A stretch of DNA of 21,473 nt from CAZEAN01 sp964510225 (GTDB lineage Bacteria; Planctomycetota; Planctomycetia; Isosphaerales; Isosphaeraceae), in NCBI GenBank assembly GCA_964510225.1, contig CAZEAN010000097.1, positions 1 through 21,473 of the forward strand, given 5' to 3'. Numbering within the stretch: the first letter of the stretch is position 1; the number at the start of each line of letters is the position of its first letter. Below are positions 7,101-14,925 of this stretch, in pieces. The notes under the pieces are model-generated. The model was not told where the DNA came from and searched no databases. It saw nothing but the letters and a program-made list of their open reading frames with translations. The position numbers and the translations under genes were made by a program.

Positions 7101-9554
7101 AACGACTACTGGACCGGGGAATACACGGTACAGCCTTACTACTACCAAAGAGTCGCTTCTGCCCTTCTTAAAGATGCCGGAACTTTTGCACGACCGGGAA
7201 GAGCTCTTCAGTCGATTCAGGATCGACTCAGGGCCCTTGATCCGACGCAAACACCAGCTCCCAATCTCGTCTTCGATGGAACAGATGAGATCGACCTTAC
7301 CACCGAAACTGAATTCTTCGTCCAAGGCCAACCCGCTTGGACAGGTGTCGATAACTCATCACCGCCCCCGCCTGGCTTGATCGACGCCAGAATTGGATCG
7401 GGAGTAAAGCAGGAAGCCCATCTTCCCCCGACATCATGGAGATCAGAAAATCTCATCCCAATCGGGGGAATCACCAATGAAGTTTCCAGATCGCTCTCGG
7501 TTCAGTTTAGCAATGAGTTTCTCAATGACTCTGAGCAAAACCTCCAGGTGGGTGCAGAACCTATCAACACAGACCTTTTCATTAACGGTTACTTTCGTGG
7601 ACGTCGTCCAACCCGTTCGACCGACGTAACGTTTCATGCCGGGCCCGAATTGTACTGGGCTGAGTATCCTCGTCGACAGGCACCGACTTTGGCAGTACAG
7701 GCAGAGTCAGACCTCTTCAATCGCTACGGAACGAGTGATGGAAGCCTGGCAATCGTACTCGACTGCTCTGGCAGTATGCATCGTCAAGGTGACCCTGAGA
7801 ACTTCGACAAGCACTACGAAGATGCAATCGATGCAGTTCTTGAGTTGCTACGACGGATCCCACAAGGAACGTCAGTTGGCATTTGGCTTTTTGGTCACGC
7901 AATCGCTCCGACCGCTCAATCGAGCCCCCCAGAACTCGTGCTTGAACGTGACTCATGGCCATCTGCTTCTGAATCACTTATCGAACGTTGGTCTGGCCGA
8001 CTCCGACAGTATCATGCCCGAGGTCGTTCACCAATCGTTCGAACCATGCTCATGGCTAAGAACCAATGGCTCGACAACGCATCCGATAGTGGTTTCAAGG
8101 GACTTGTGGTGATAACGGACGGAGTCGATAACGAGTTCCAGGGTGATCGAGAGATTAACCCAGATGCTCAGCAAGTCGAAGAAGCACTACTAGAACGATT
8201 CCGAGGTACGGGCATCGAGATTGCCATTGTCGGATTCCGGGTTTCCGATTCACAAAGCCAGGAGGCCGAGAAGCAATTTCAAGTTGTGTCGAAACTTGAT
8301 CCTCCGGGAGAGTATCTAGCGATCGATGAAGAGGATCAACTGGTTGAACAGTTGCAACTTGCGCTCACACAACGCTTGCGCTATCAAGTGAATAGTCCTG
8401 GGAATCCATCGATCCGGAGAGGAAAGGAGAACGGAATTTCAATCGGACGGGTTGGTAGCGCATCTCGCTGGGTCAATCCTCCACTCGCTCCTGGCGTCTA
8501 TCAGGTAACAACTTTGCTCTCCGAGGGGCCTTCAGCCACAATCCAATTGGATCGTGGTGATCGTCTGCTCCTTGAACTCAACGACACAAACAGTGGCTTG
8601 GAAATCGAACGAGTACCGTTTGCCGACCTCACAGAGTCGGGTCCGCGACGAACCGCACAGGCAGGATGGATCTCGGCAGTTTGGCAGAATCAGCTCCGAG
8701 ACGACGGAGTGCTCCAGCTTCTTGCTACCCTCGAACCGAACGCCATGGAATCCATTCAGAGGTTGAGTCAGCGTTGGCCTTCGTCTGTTTGGTTCGAGGT
8801 TAGTCGCCGTTCCGATGGAACTCAGCCATCAATTGGTTGGTCCCCTTTGGAAGGTTATCCAGCTCCAGCCTGGTTGATCGAGGTCGCTGATTGGGATGAG
8901 ACCCAAGATAAAACGCCTCTATCCGAGCCTACACTCCGGGTTTGGTGGTCTGAGGGGAACGATGCCGGGAGTCAAACCCAGGTTCCTTGCGGAGGGGATT
9001 CTGGCCTCGTGGTTGACTTCGAAGGCAAACAGACGATTCCCCTCGGTCCTGGTATGCCACCGGTTACGATCGAGTCACTCACGGTTGAGGAGCACACCGT
9101 AGCCGTTGCACCGGGTCAACGGGAAAAACAGCCCTGTCTCGTTGTGAGATTAGCCTTCGGTAATGGACCGCCAGTTTGGGTACGTCCCAAGGGTATCAAT
9201 ACTCTTGGTGCTGAGTTTCGTCTCTATCCCTCGATTGAGGACAACCTCGGGGGTCGTAGCACCAGTCTTTTTTGGCCGGTGAGTCGAGATGAAGCTCGTG
9301 AATCACTGCAGCGATTAGTGATTTTCGATAGGAACTCGCTCATCAACGAATCTGTTCAAACTAGTCCTCAGTCGACGACGATGACATTTGACTCACTTGG
9401 GATTCCGACTCCAAACGATCGGGCACCGGAGCCGATCAACCTTGATCCAAACAGGGATGAGCCTAACCCTGATCCTGTACCAGGAGCTCAGGATGAAGTT
9501 CCTCCACCTCCACCTCCACCTCCACCTCCACCTCCGCTAAGTCTCTTCCAATGA
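4197..9554 (+). CDS. Giant membrane-anchored pseudocaspase/VWA protein
   Basis: This 1785-aa protein starts with 41 basic residues, then one membrane helix (about 42-63), so the bulk probably faces the periplasm. Residues about 66-320 are caspase-like: LLVGAGYERNLAVP, a His motif (SLHAASDDEG, His153), the strand LLVIDGIHF, then SSSDGQRSWSS, AFGGSFLRALSGEADG and a NGRIDALELEQFV helix. The Cys expected after Asp205 is Gly206/Ile207, and the domain has no Cys at all, so it is almost surely not a protease. Residues about 360-1000 look mainly helical; about 1030-1175 beta-rich; about 1180-1395 is a VWA domain with intact MIDAS (DCSGS at 1189-1193, Thr1283, ITDG at 1306-1309). The tail is Pro-rich with 12 prolines at 1769-1780. 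The stop overlaps the next start. It may be an envelope scaffold or metal-dependent adhesion partner for the adjacent T6SS. No ortholog name recognised. Confidence 0.85.
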   Translation: MPTRQNSRNQSWRTGRNEVVGQSSRTPRWRQGAIRSVSARQAWPVLVLMFAVLSLYIWLSTWLQPPREAALLLVGAGYERNLAVPQNAIGWQTLERIAAWDTTEAGSERWPWGRRGARLVDPPIRLDSSRLNDWDLNLNSAQERTLVIYLSLHAASDDEGPFLLLDDTDAASSSRLRLTTVLDKLEALDKQRVLGRSRGKLLVIDGIHFDSHWPIGLLRNDFVRQLELLEERIKSIPNLVVLVSSSDGQRSWSSPSWGMTAFGGSFLRALSGEADGYPNDSQKANGRIDALELEQFVREQVRNWSVSHRGVVQEPIRLPRGTTGAQRARNLILTVVPRRGLLDRPPVDGLRSGDSDQLDLTSTEVELESSPKKYMGLIPPPSSFLPRGLDLGPLISQWERWDRLREGEFGRPPAAAYRPLDWALYQDLLLRFESLYLAGAVEDAYAIGERIDALDGIFASANNAVANLMSLDASLPLSAALGSRTDPDSTTSFDVVWNSENPQDAWDALRATKGNQIEERSLRRQFNTYLIRAAAFDPSSNLNRAAQLAQLLAGPPGSVNPVELNFLLMLARDRPLPSDSTKAELANVLSDALSVRLLAERTVLGQSTPGGGRVTDYTYSERVYPWIASAIDRADNTRRLAQDRLFSDDPDQWREAMLTFRQLNLSYGSSDSQELEPSSIAVQVRQALSVRDTIIPLLPYYTRWAATQYNASPADLELIQQLWDQARVLLDQLNQPQTGSSPGLVATSKALAADFASLQQRFVVDCEESMVDEGPTAATRIESALVVPFLDLPAQHQFRMQAGGLRGAMLTRLGTLSARPKSEPAELPSSDLRAIQSGRYALTALSNDETGMGGSSSQSTSAAAPNTVDVELLRDQLERGPSTERLSRIGQQVGVRWRGATQSIDDLVDVSSREVVEPPADRLNDAVKLARLSDGRIVDELKLMEDPATLVRRQDLLSLLTALAKRVENDYWTGEYTVQPYYYQRVASALLKDAGTFARPGRALQSIQDRLRALDPTQTPAPNLVFDGTDEIDLTTETEFFVQGQPAWTGVDNSSPPPPGLIDARIGSGVKQEAHLPPTSWRSENLIPIGGITNEVSRSLSVQFSNEFLNDSEQNLQVGAEPINTDLFINGYFRGRRPTRSTDVTFHAGPELYWAEYPRRQAPTLAVQAESDLFNRYGTSDGSLAIVLDCSGSMHRQGDPENFDKHYEDAIDAVLELLRRIPQGTSVGIWLFGHAIAPTAQSSPPELVLERDSWPSASESLIERWSGRLRQYHARGRSPIVRTMLMAKNQWLDNASDSGFKGLVVITDGVDNEFQGDREINPDAQQVEEALLERFRGTGIEIAIVGFRVSDSQSQEAEKQFQVVSKLDPPGEYLAIDEEDQLVEQLQLALTQRLRYQVNSPGNPSIRRGKENGISIGRVGSASRWVNPPLAPGVYQVTTLLSEGPSATIQLDRGDRLLLELNDTNSGLEIERVPFADLTESGPRRTAQAGWISAVWQNQLRDDGVLQLLATLEPNAMESIQRLSQRWPSSVWFEVSRRSDGTQPSIGWSPLEGYPAPAWLIEVADWDETQDKTPLSEPTLRVWWSEGNDAGSQTQVPCGGDSGLVVDFEGKQTIPLGPGMPPVTIESLTVEEHTVAVAPGQREKQPCLVVRLAFGNGPPVWVRPKGINTLGAEFRLYPSIEDNLGGRSTSLFWPVSRDEARESLQRLVIFDRNSLINESVQTSPQSTTMTFDSLGIPTPNDRAPEPINLDPNRDEPNPDPVPGAQDEVPPPPPPPPPPPPLSLFQ
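7740..8380 (+). other. VWA domain with complete MIDAS motif
   Basis: Within the 1785-aa protein, the five MIDAS elements can be read: D1189-C-S1191-G-S1193, Thr1283 in SPIVRTML, and Asp1308 in VVITDGVD. In VWA domains these residues hold a divalent metal that completes the ligand-binding site. Retention of all of them contrasts with the loss of the caspase-like catalytic residues in the same chain and argues that this part still binds a partner. Confidence 0.8.
9501..9536 (+). repeat. Hexanucleotide CCTCCA repeat encoding 12 prolines
   Basis: Six units of CCTCCA (the last is CCTCCG) run in frame and encode residues 1769-1780, all proline, six residues before the C-terminus is reached (LSLFQ follows). 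Six-base units keep the frame when copies are gained or lost, so the tail length may vary between strains without breaking the downstream coupled gene. Confidence 0.9.
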
Positions 9555-12500
9555 GTGAGATGCCAGTCCCGCATAAATGGCGTGAGGAGCCGCAGCCCAA
9601 CGACTCGGTTGACGGGCAACGTAGTCGCCGAAGTCGAATCCAACAATTCTTCTTGGCGATCTTCCTTGTCTTGTTGGGATTGCTCGGGCTCCTCTACATG
9701 CTTAGGCCGGTACCCCAATCCACACAAGTAACATTACGTACTTCGGGGCCGCCGTCATTGATCCCTCAGTGGTGGCCTGACCAGAATTCGGATCCAGGCC
9801 CTCAGATCAACCTAGACACTTCCATGAAGGGTAGGTTGGCATCGGGTGTGTTGCTGGATTCCCAGTCATTCCAAGAACGCTTGCTCGAACTAGCTTCACT
9901 TGATGTGTCAGGGACAGTCATTGTCACCGTTACAGCACCTGCTCGCATCAGTGAGCAAGGTGATGTCCAGATCCTTTCAATAGATGCAGACCCAATCAAC
10001 CCAGAAACCTGGATTCCACTTTCTCTACTATTTGAGTCAGCAAATCAGTGCCAAGCAGATCATGTCCTACTCATCCTCGACATCTTCGAACCTCTCGCCA
10101 GCTTAGTCTCGGGGGTTCTGGTTGATGAAGTCTCGGATCGTATCCAAGCCGAACGCGAGGCCACAGGACTCAAAGAAAACGTATTTATTCTCACGTCGTG
10201 TGCCGGAGGCCAGGTCTCAAGTATCCTAGGACAAGACAGCCGACCGGTGTTCGCCAATGCGGTCAGTCGAGGACTCAATGGACAGGCTGACGTTGATCCC
10301 ATCTCGGGCAACAGCGACGGTGTTGTCTCGTTACAAGAGCTAACCACCTACGTTTCATCTCAGGTTGATCGCTGGACACAGAGGTTCGGCGCACCGATAC
10401 AAACCCCTCTGCTCTATGGTGAAGGCGATTTCTCAATCGTTGCAGCTAATGCTCGGCTTCTGGAGGAGAATGAACCTGCAAGTGGACCTCAAGATCCCTA
10501 TCCAGATGAGTTACGAGAAGCTTGGGCGAGACGTGATCAATTACGAAAACGCGAAATAGACCACTTAGCCCCCCTCTCCTTTCGTCGATGGGAAAGTGCA
10601 CTCCTGAGCGCAGAGCAAGCCTGGTTACTAGGTGAATCATCCGAACGGTTTCAACAAAACCTCCAGATAATTAAAGAAGAATATGAGGATCGGCTGAAGA
10701 AGCTTGTAACGCTTTCTGACAAAGGTGCTCCAAACCCGCGATCGCTTGCCCTGGCCGAATACCTTGGATTGGTTCCAGGGGAACAGGCAAAAAAGGCACT
10801 TCAAGCATTCCAATCGTCAGTCAATTCATCACTTCAATCCACTCCTGAATCTCAAGGAAGTAACGGTTTAGGCCCAGGCACCGAAGCCGTTTCGAACCAA
10901 ACGAATCCAAGTAACGCAACGTCGAGTGAGGAAAACAGGCGTAGAAATGGGCCTGGAGAGAACAAGAGTCCACCTGATGTTCCGTCGAACCAAGAAACGG
11001 TACAGCCGTCAAGTGATATCAATTCAGACGGACCTATGGAATCAGACGCACCGGATCCATGGACGGACGTGTTGCAGGCCATTGACAAAATCCCTGCTCT
11101 TGATGCTTCCTGGCTTGCAGTCAACTCTACGCTCAGCGCTAACAAGCTTCAACTCGAGTCAGTCCAGAAATTGGACAACACATTACGCGCACGACTGGGA
11201 ACACTCGCGACAGTCGAGGCGGTAAAGCTATCGGAGCTTGCACGATCGACTACCTCCTCGGGACAAGTACAAGACCTTCTCAAGGGAGTAAGTCGAGCCG
11301 AGGCCGTGCAGGCTCGACCAGAGGCTTTTCCTTGGCTGGGGAACTTGCTTCGAGAGGCAGCGCTAGCACGTCATGAGGCAGACTTCTTCGGGCGTGCCCC
11401 CGGCTTCGGAAGGAGTGATCTTGCCACTGTACAACGTCTGACTAGATCTAGTTTGATCGTCCGACAGGTAGAAGAGGCGCTTGAGCTCGTTCGTCTCAGG
11501 AATAAAGCTCTGCGACTCCTACCCGATATCGCTACCTACCTAGAGCATGGCCCGAGATTAATGGTGGCCTACTCAGCATCACGGGAGGAGTCAATCCCTC
11601 CACTTTACGATACGTGGCGAATCGCTGTGGAGGAAACACAAACGCTCGATGGACTCCTCTCTCCATTCCTCGGCCCCAAGCCCAGCGTCGTCCCAGATTC
11701 GAATACCGATCCATTGGCACTTACACAAGCTCGGCGACACGCTGCTGCTCTTGAAGAAGCTCTCGAGGACCTAAGGCGTCCATTCGGAGTTGATTTGATC
11801 GACTGGTTACTCGATTTAACTCAGTCAGGTACTAGCAAGCGTCCTAATCGCACGGTAGTTGAGCCACTTTCAGAAATCCATGCCCTGTTAACGACACCTA
11901 TTCTATCCGCTGATTTCCGCGTACGGTTGTGCGAAGCTCGGAGGGAACTCCTGATGACTCACTTGGCAATCCCCGTCACAACTGCAACTCCCCCAGGATT
12001 CCCTCAAAGTCCGGCTCTGAGAGCAGCATTATCAATCGATTTACTTTCCATAGGGAGCGCGGACCAACACCGTATTGATGCCCTACGTAGCAGCTTGGAT
12101 GGTGCGCCGATAGTTCAAACTGGCCAACAGGAATGGGTCAATCTCGGCCTCGATCTCCGAAAAGCCTGGGAGGATGTGATCAAACCAGGGCCAATTGAAG
12201 ATCTGGTTGCTTCAGATCGATTGTCCCGGATCCTACCCACGGGCTTGATCCAGGAGTACAGCTCAGGGGTAGACGTCGAGCCTGCACTACAGCTTCGGAG
12301 TCGCCGCTGGTCGGCCCTTCGCCAATGGCATACAGCCTTGTTTCAGGCACAAGCAAGTGATATTGGCTCGTTGCCACCGGACGTATTGGTGTTCTATCGA
12401 AGCGCTGCCGAAGCGTATCAAACAGATTCAGATTGGATTAACCGTCACCGTGTTGCAGTGGTTCTGTCTGACAACTTGTCGAGCCAAAGAGAACAGTTGG

Positions 12501-14599
12501 GACCTGGGGCCTCGCTTAACATCAGGATTGCTGGTGGGAGGGCAATCGAGCCTGAGACCCTCCAGGTACGCATCTTTGGAGCTGGTGGGAGTTCGTCTCC
12601 TGTTGTGCCGGTCAGTGATGATATTGAGGGAGCGAAAGAACTAAACGACCGCTCTGGGTCGGGCTTGGCTCTCGAAGTTCGTTCTCCCCAATTCATCCAA
12701 GTACCGCTTGCTGCCAGAGGTAGAGGTGCGGGTAGAGAGAAGGCAAGTCCGAGCGTTGTCGCTTTGGTAACGTACGAGAATTGGACCTACGGTCGCATTA
12801 TCCCGATCGGTGAGGCCGCGTCGACCAACTCGCTCACTGTATTGATTGGTCCAGTCGACGGACCTCCTTCAGAAGTAGGGCGTCTCAGAATCCGCCCCAC
12901 TTCCAGACCACAACTATACAAGCTCTTTGTTCGGAATGATGGAACGAAGGCTCGGAATGTAAAGGGAGTGTTGTCGGTTGGAAACAAGCCATTCGCATCC
13001 ATTAATATCGATACTATGGCTCCTGGTGAGACAAGAGAGGTCTTGATACCAACCGCAGAGAATTCAACGGGGCAAGGTTCAGGGAACTCGACGGACGATT
13101 CTGGAACATCAAACAGCGGTAGCAGCAATGCTGATGGATCGGTTCCTGAGCCAACGGTCCTCGTTGATCAGCCAATCATCATCATGCTCGAAGACAAAGA
13201 CGAACCAAACGTTTCGAACTCTACGTATCGGCTGAGCCCAACTGTTGACGCGCCTGTTGACTACGTTCGACTGATGGAGGGGATCTCCTCTCAAGTTAGC
13301 CCAGGAGTCTACCGCATTGATCTGGCCCTCAAGGCGCGACGACTTCTTTTTCTCCCCTCTTGCCCTGTTGTGCCGACCCTACCTCCTGAGCGTAATCCTT
13401 ATCTGATCGTGGAGTCAGGTGATTCACCTCCGCCAGCCGATGACCCACCTGAACTTCCACCCGATGGCCAGTCCCTGCCTTTGGCGATCAATGGCATCGA
13501 ACTGAATCGTCTCTCTGACGTCAATGGTGAGCTTTCGTTAGAGATTGATGGAGTTAACCGTGCCTTGATTTACCGAGTTGGCTTCCACAGCGGTGGTGAA
13601 CCGACCCGGTTGAAGCCTATTACCGAGCAGAGGCTCCGGGTCGTGGCTCCCGATCGGGTTTCGGCTGGTTCCCCACTGTCCGTCACAATTGAAGTCGACA
13701 ATGGCCCTCCCACTGCGAATCTTGAGGTTGGTTTCGGACAATCTCACGGAGGATCCGAAATTCAACTGAGACGGCTCGATTCTCCTCGCAAGCGCACTGT
13801 CTCTCTCTCCGCCGGCCCTAATGGTACCCTCTCCTTGATGGGAAAATTGACCGACTGGACCGTCGAGCTACCAACAGGTGGACAGGACGGACGACGTTAT
13901 GTTTGGGCCAGGCTTGTGGGGGAGGATGGTTCTCAACTCGCTTTCGATTCAAAAAGTGTGCTCGTTGATGGTCGCGCTCCTAAGGGTTTAGCGTTTCTCG
14001 ACGTGCCTGGAGAGGTCTTGGCCGGAACATCGATTGTCTTGCAAGCAACGGGGCGGGACGATGAAACAGGTATATCCAAGGTTGTGTTCTACCTCGGCCA
14101 ACCTAGTCCTGATGGATCCGCACCTGAGGGAGCGACACCAGTCAAGGGTAGCCTCGTTCCTGGAGCGATCCCTGCATGGCAAGGGGAATTACCACTCCCA
14201 AAAAACCGACTCGGCCCGGTTCCGGTCTCGGCAACATTCACTGATGGAGTTGGCCGCGCTCGATCAATTACCCAAGAAGTCGTAGTGACCTCAGAACTTG
14301 CGAAACAGCTCGCAGCGATCCGAGGTCGAGTGATCCATGGTAATCGTCCACAGCCTAATCTCACCGTGCAATTGCTCGATACCGAGGGAAAAAGCCTTAA
14401 CGAGACCTCGACCGATCAAAACGGTCGCTTCATGTTCAAAGATCTCGAACCAAAGACCTACCTCATTCGAGCAACACGGGCATCTTCCTCTGATCGAGCT
14501 GGCGCCCAGGTGGAACTGACCGCTGGTCAAACAAAATCCGTTACGCTCAAACTTACTCGGTTGGGGCCCCTACCTCAGTCAGGGGCAACCGAGCCTTAG
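9551..14599 (+). CDS. Giant membrane-anchored pseudocaspase/Ig-like protein
   Basis: This 1682-aa protein starts inside the stop of the previous gene (ATGA at 9551-9554) with no ribosome site of its own, so translation is probably coupled. It has about 30 cytoplasmic residues, a membrane helix at about 32-52, then a second caspase-like domain (about 95-300): IVTVTAP, LLILDIFEPL, LTSCAGGQVSS, FANAVSRGLNGQADVDP and DGVVSLQELTTYV, matching the first protein block by block. The catalytic His position holds Pro130 and the Cys position Ile178/Phe179, so both are lost. Residues about 427-503 form a Ser/Asn/Pro linker; about 505-1000 look helical; about 1117-1175 and 1475-1580 are Ig-like; 1590-1670 is a carboxypeptidase-regulatory-like domain (GRVIHGN, TDQNGRFMFKDLEPKTYLIRA). 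It is a degenerate paralog of its neighbour in its first 300 residues, probably forming a complex with it. Confidence 0.85.
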   Translation: MSEMPVPHKWREEPQPNDSVDGQRSRRSRIQQFFLAIFLVLLGLLGLLYMLRPVPQSTQVTLRTSGPPSLIPQWWPDQNSDPGPQINLDTSMKGRLASGVLLDSQSFQERLLELASLDVSGTVIVTVTAPARISEQGDVQILSIDADPINPETWIPLSLLFESANQCQADHVLLILDIFEPLASLVSGVLVDEVSDRIQAEREATGLKENVFILTSCAGGQVSSILGQDSRPVFANAVSRGLNGQADVDPISGNSDGVVSLQELTTYVSSQVDRWTQRFGAPIQTPLLYGEGDFSIVAANARLLEENEPASGPQDPYPDELREAWARRDQLRKREIDHLAPLSFRRWESALLSAEQAWLLGESSERFQQNLQIIKEEYEDRLKKLVTLSDKGAPNPRSLALAEYLGLVPGEQAKKALQAFQSSVNSSLQSTPESQGSNGLGPGTEAVSNQTNPSNATSSEENRRRNGPGENKSPPDVPSNQETVQPSSDINSDGPMESDAPDPWTDVLQAIDKIPALDASWLAVNSTLSANKLQLESVQKLDNTLRARLGTLATVEAVKLSELARSTTSSGQVQDLLKGVSRAEAVQARPEAFPWLGNLLREAALARHEADFFGRAPGFGRSDLATVQRLTRSSLIVRQVEEALELVRLRNKALRLLPDIATYLEHGPRLMVAYSASREESIPPLYDTWRIAVEETQTLDGLLSPFLGPKPSVVPDSNTDPLALTQARRHAAALEEALEDLRRPFGVDLIDWLLDLTQSGTSKRPNRTVVEPLSEIHALLTTPILSADFRVRLCEARRELLMTHLAIPVTTATPPGFPQSPALRAALSIDLLSIGSADQHRIDALRSSLDGAPIVQTGQQEWVNLGLDLRKAWEDVIKPGPIEDLVASDRLSRILPTGLIQEYSSGVDVEPALQLRSRRWSALRQWHTALFQAQASDIGSLPPDVLVFYRSAAEAYQTDSDWINRHRVAVVLSDNLSSQREQLGPGASLNIRIAGGRAIEPETLQVRIFGAGGSSSPVVPVSDDIEGAKELNDRSGSGLALEVRSPQFIQVPLAARGRGAGREKASPSVVALVTYENWTYGRIIPIGEAASTNSLTVLIGPVDGPPSEVGRLRIRPTSRPQLYKLFVRNDGTKARNVKGVLSVGNKPFASINIDTMAPGETREVLIPTAENSTGQGSGNSTDDSGTSNSGSSNADGSVPEPTVLVDQPIIIMLEDKDEPNVSNSTYRLSPTVDAPVDYVRLMEGISSQVSPGVYRIDLALKARRLLFLPSCPVVPTLPPERNPYLIVESGDSPPPADDPPELPPDGQSLPLAINGIELNRLSDVNGELSLEIDGVNRALIYRVGFHSGGEPTRLKPITEQRLRVVAPDRVSAGSPLSVTIEVDNGPPTANLEVGFGQSHGGSEIQLRRLDSPRKRTVSLSAGPNGTLSLMGKLTDWTVELPTGGQDGRRYVWARLVGEDGSQLAFDSKSVLVDGRAPKGLAFLDVPGEVLAGTSIVLQATGRDDETGISKVVFYLGQPSPDGSAPEGATPVKGSLVPGAIPAWQGELPLPKNRLGPVPVSATFTDGVGRARSITQEVVVTSELAKQLAAIRGRVIHGNRPQPNLTVQLLDTEGKSLNETSTDQNGRFMFKDLEPKTYLIRATRASSSDRAGAQVELTAGQTKSVTLKLTRLGPLPQSGATEP

Positions 14600-14650
14600 C
14601 CTGCTCCACCTCGAGTGCCAAGTGTAGTTACTTGAATATTCCTCAACAAC

Positions 14651-14687
14651 TGACGTCTCCGCCGGCTGGAAGCCGGTGGAGGCGTCA
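14651..14687 (+). terminator. 17-bp stem-loop after the giant-protein operon
   Basis: Left arm 14651-14667 and right arm 14671-14687 pair fully over 17 bp around a GGA loop (14668-14670), with two G-U wobbles. The wobbles occur only when the plus strand is transcribed; on the minus strand they would be A-C mismatches. It lies 52 nt after the stop of the 1682-aa gene. There is no following U tract, so it is not a classical intrinsic terminator. It may slow polymerase, protect the 3' end of the mRNA, or be a REP-like mobile palindrome. Confidence 0.6.
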
Positions 14688-14925
14688 GTATCGGACCGTG
14701 CCCGAACCGAGGAAATCTGCAGACGAAACCCTCGCAGCGGAGCAACGACACTGTCTTCGTGCGGAATCCTCCAGTAATCGGTTAATTGCATGCAGTTCCA
14801 GAAAGCTCCAAAAGAACCACGCCAGTTACCGCCAAACTTAACAGTCACGCCTACAATAAGTGTCCGTTCTTGTATTGGCTCTTTGAGTTTTGCTTACCCA
14901 CTATTTCTTGAAGGAGTCGGGAACC
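14688..14925. other. Leader of the papain-like effector candidate
   Basis: I find no gene here on either strand; the longer minus-strand open frame covering 14579-14848 has no recognisable features and includes the hairpin. The ribosome site AAGGAG at 14911-14916 near the right end serves the next gene. A promoter is likely in this stretch, since the preceding operon ends with a strong hairpin, but none can be assigned confidently. Confidence 0.35.
14911..14916 (+). promoter_or_regulatory. Ribosome binding site that fixes the effector-candidate start
   Basis: AAGGAG lies nine bases before ATG 14926. This makes ATG 14926 a much better start than the upstream TTG at 14890, which has no such site and would place the ribosome site inside the coding region. 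Confidence 0.75.

Noticed and set aside
14579..14848. 89-residue minus-strand open frame
   Set aside because: It spans the hairpin and the end of the giant gene, has no ribosome site or domain, and is best explained as chance.
14890..14925. TTG 14890 as start of the effector candidate
   Set aside because: AAGGAG lies correctly before ATG 14926, and the extra 12 residues have no support.
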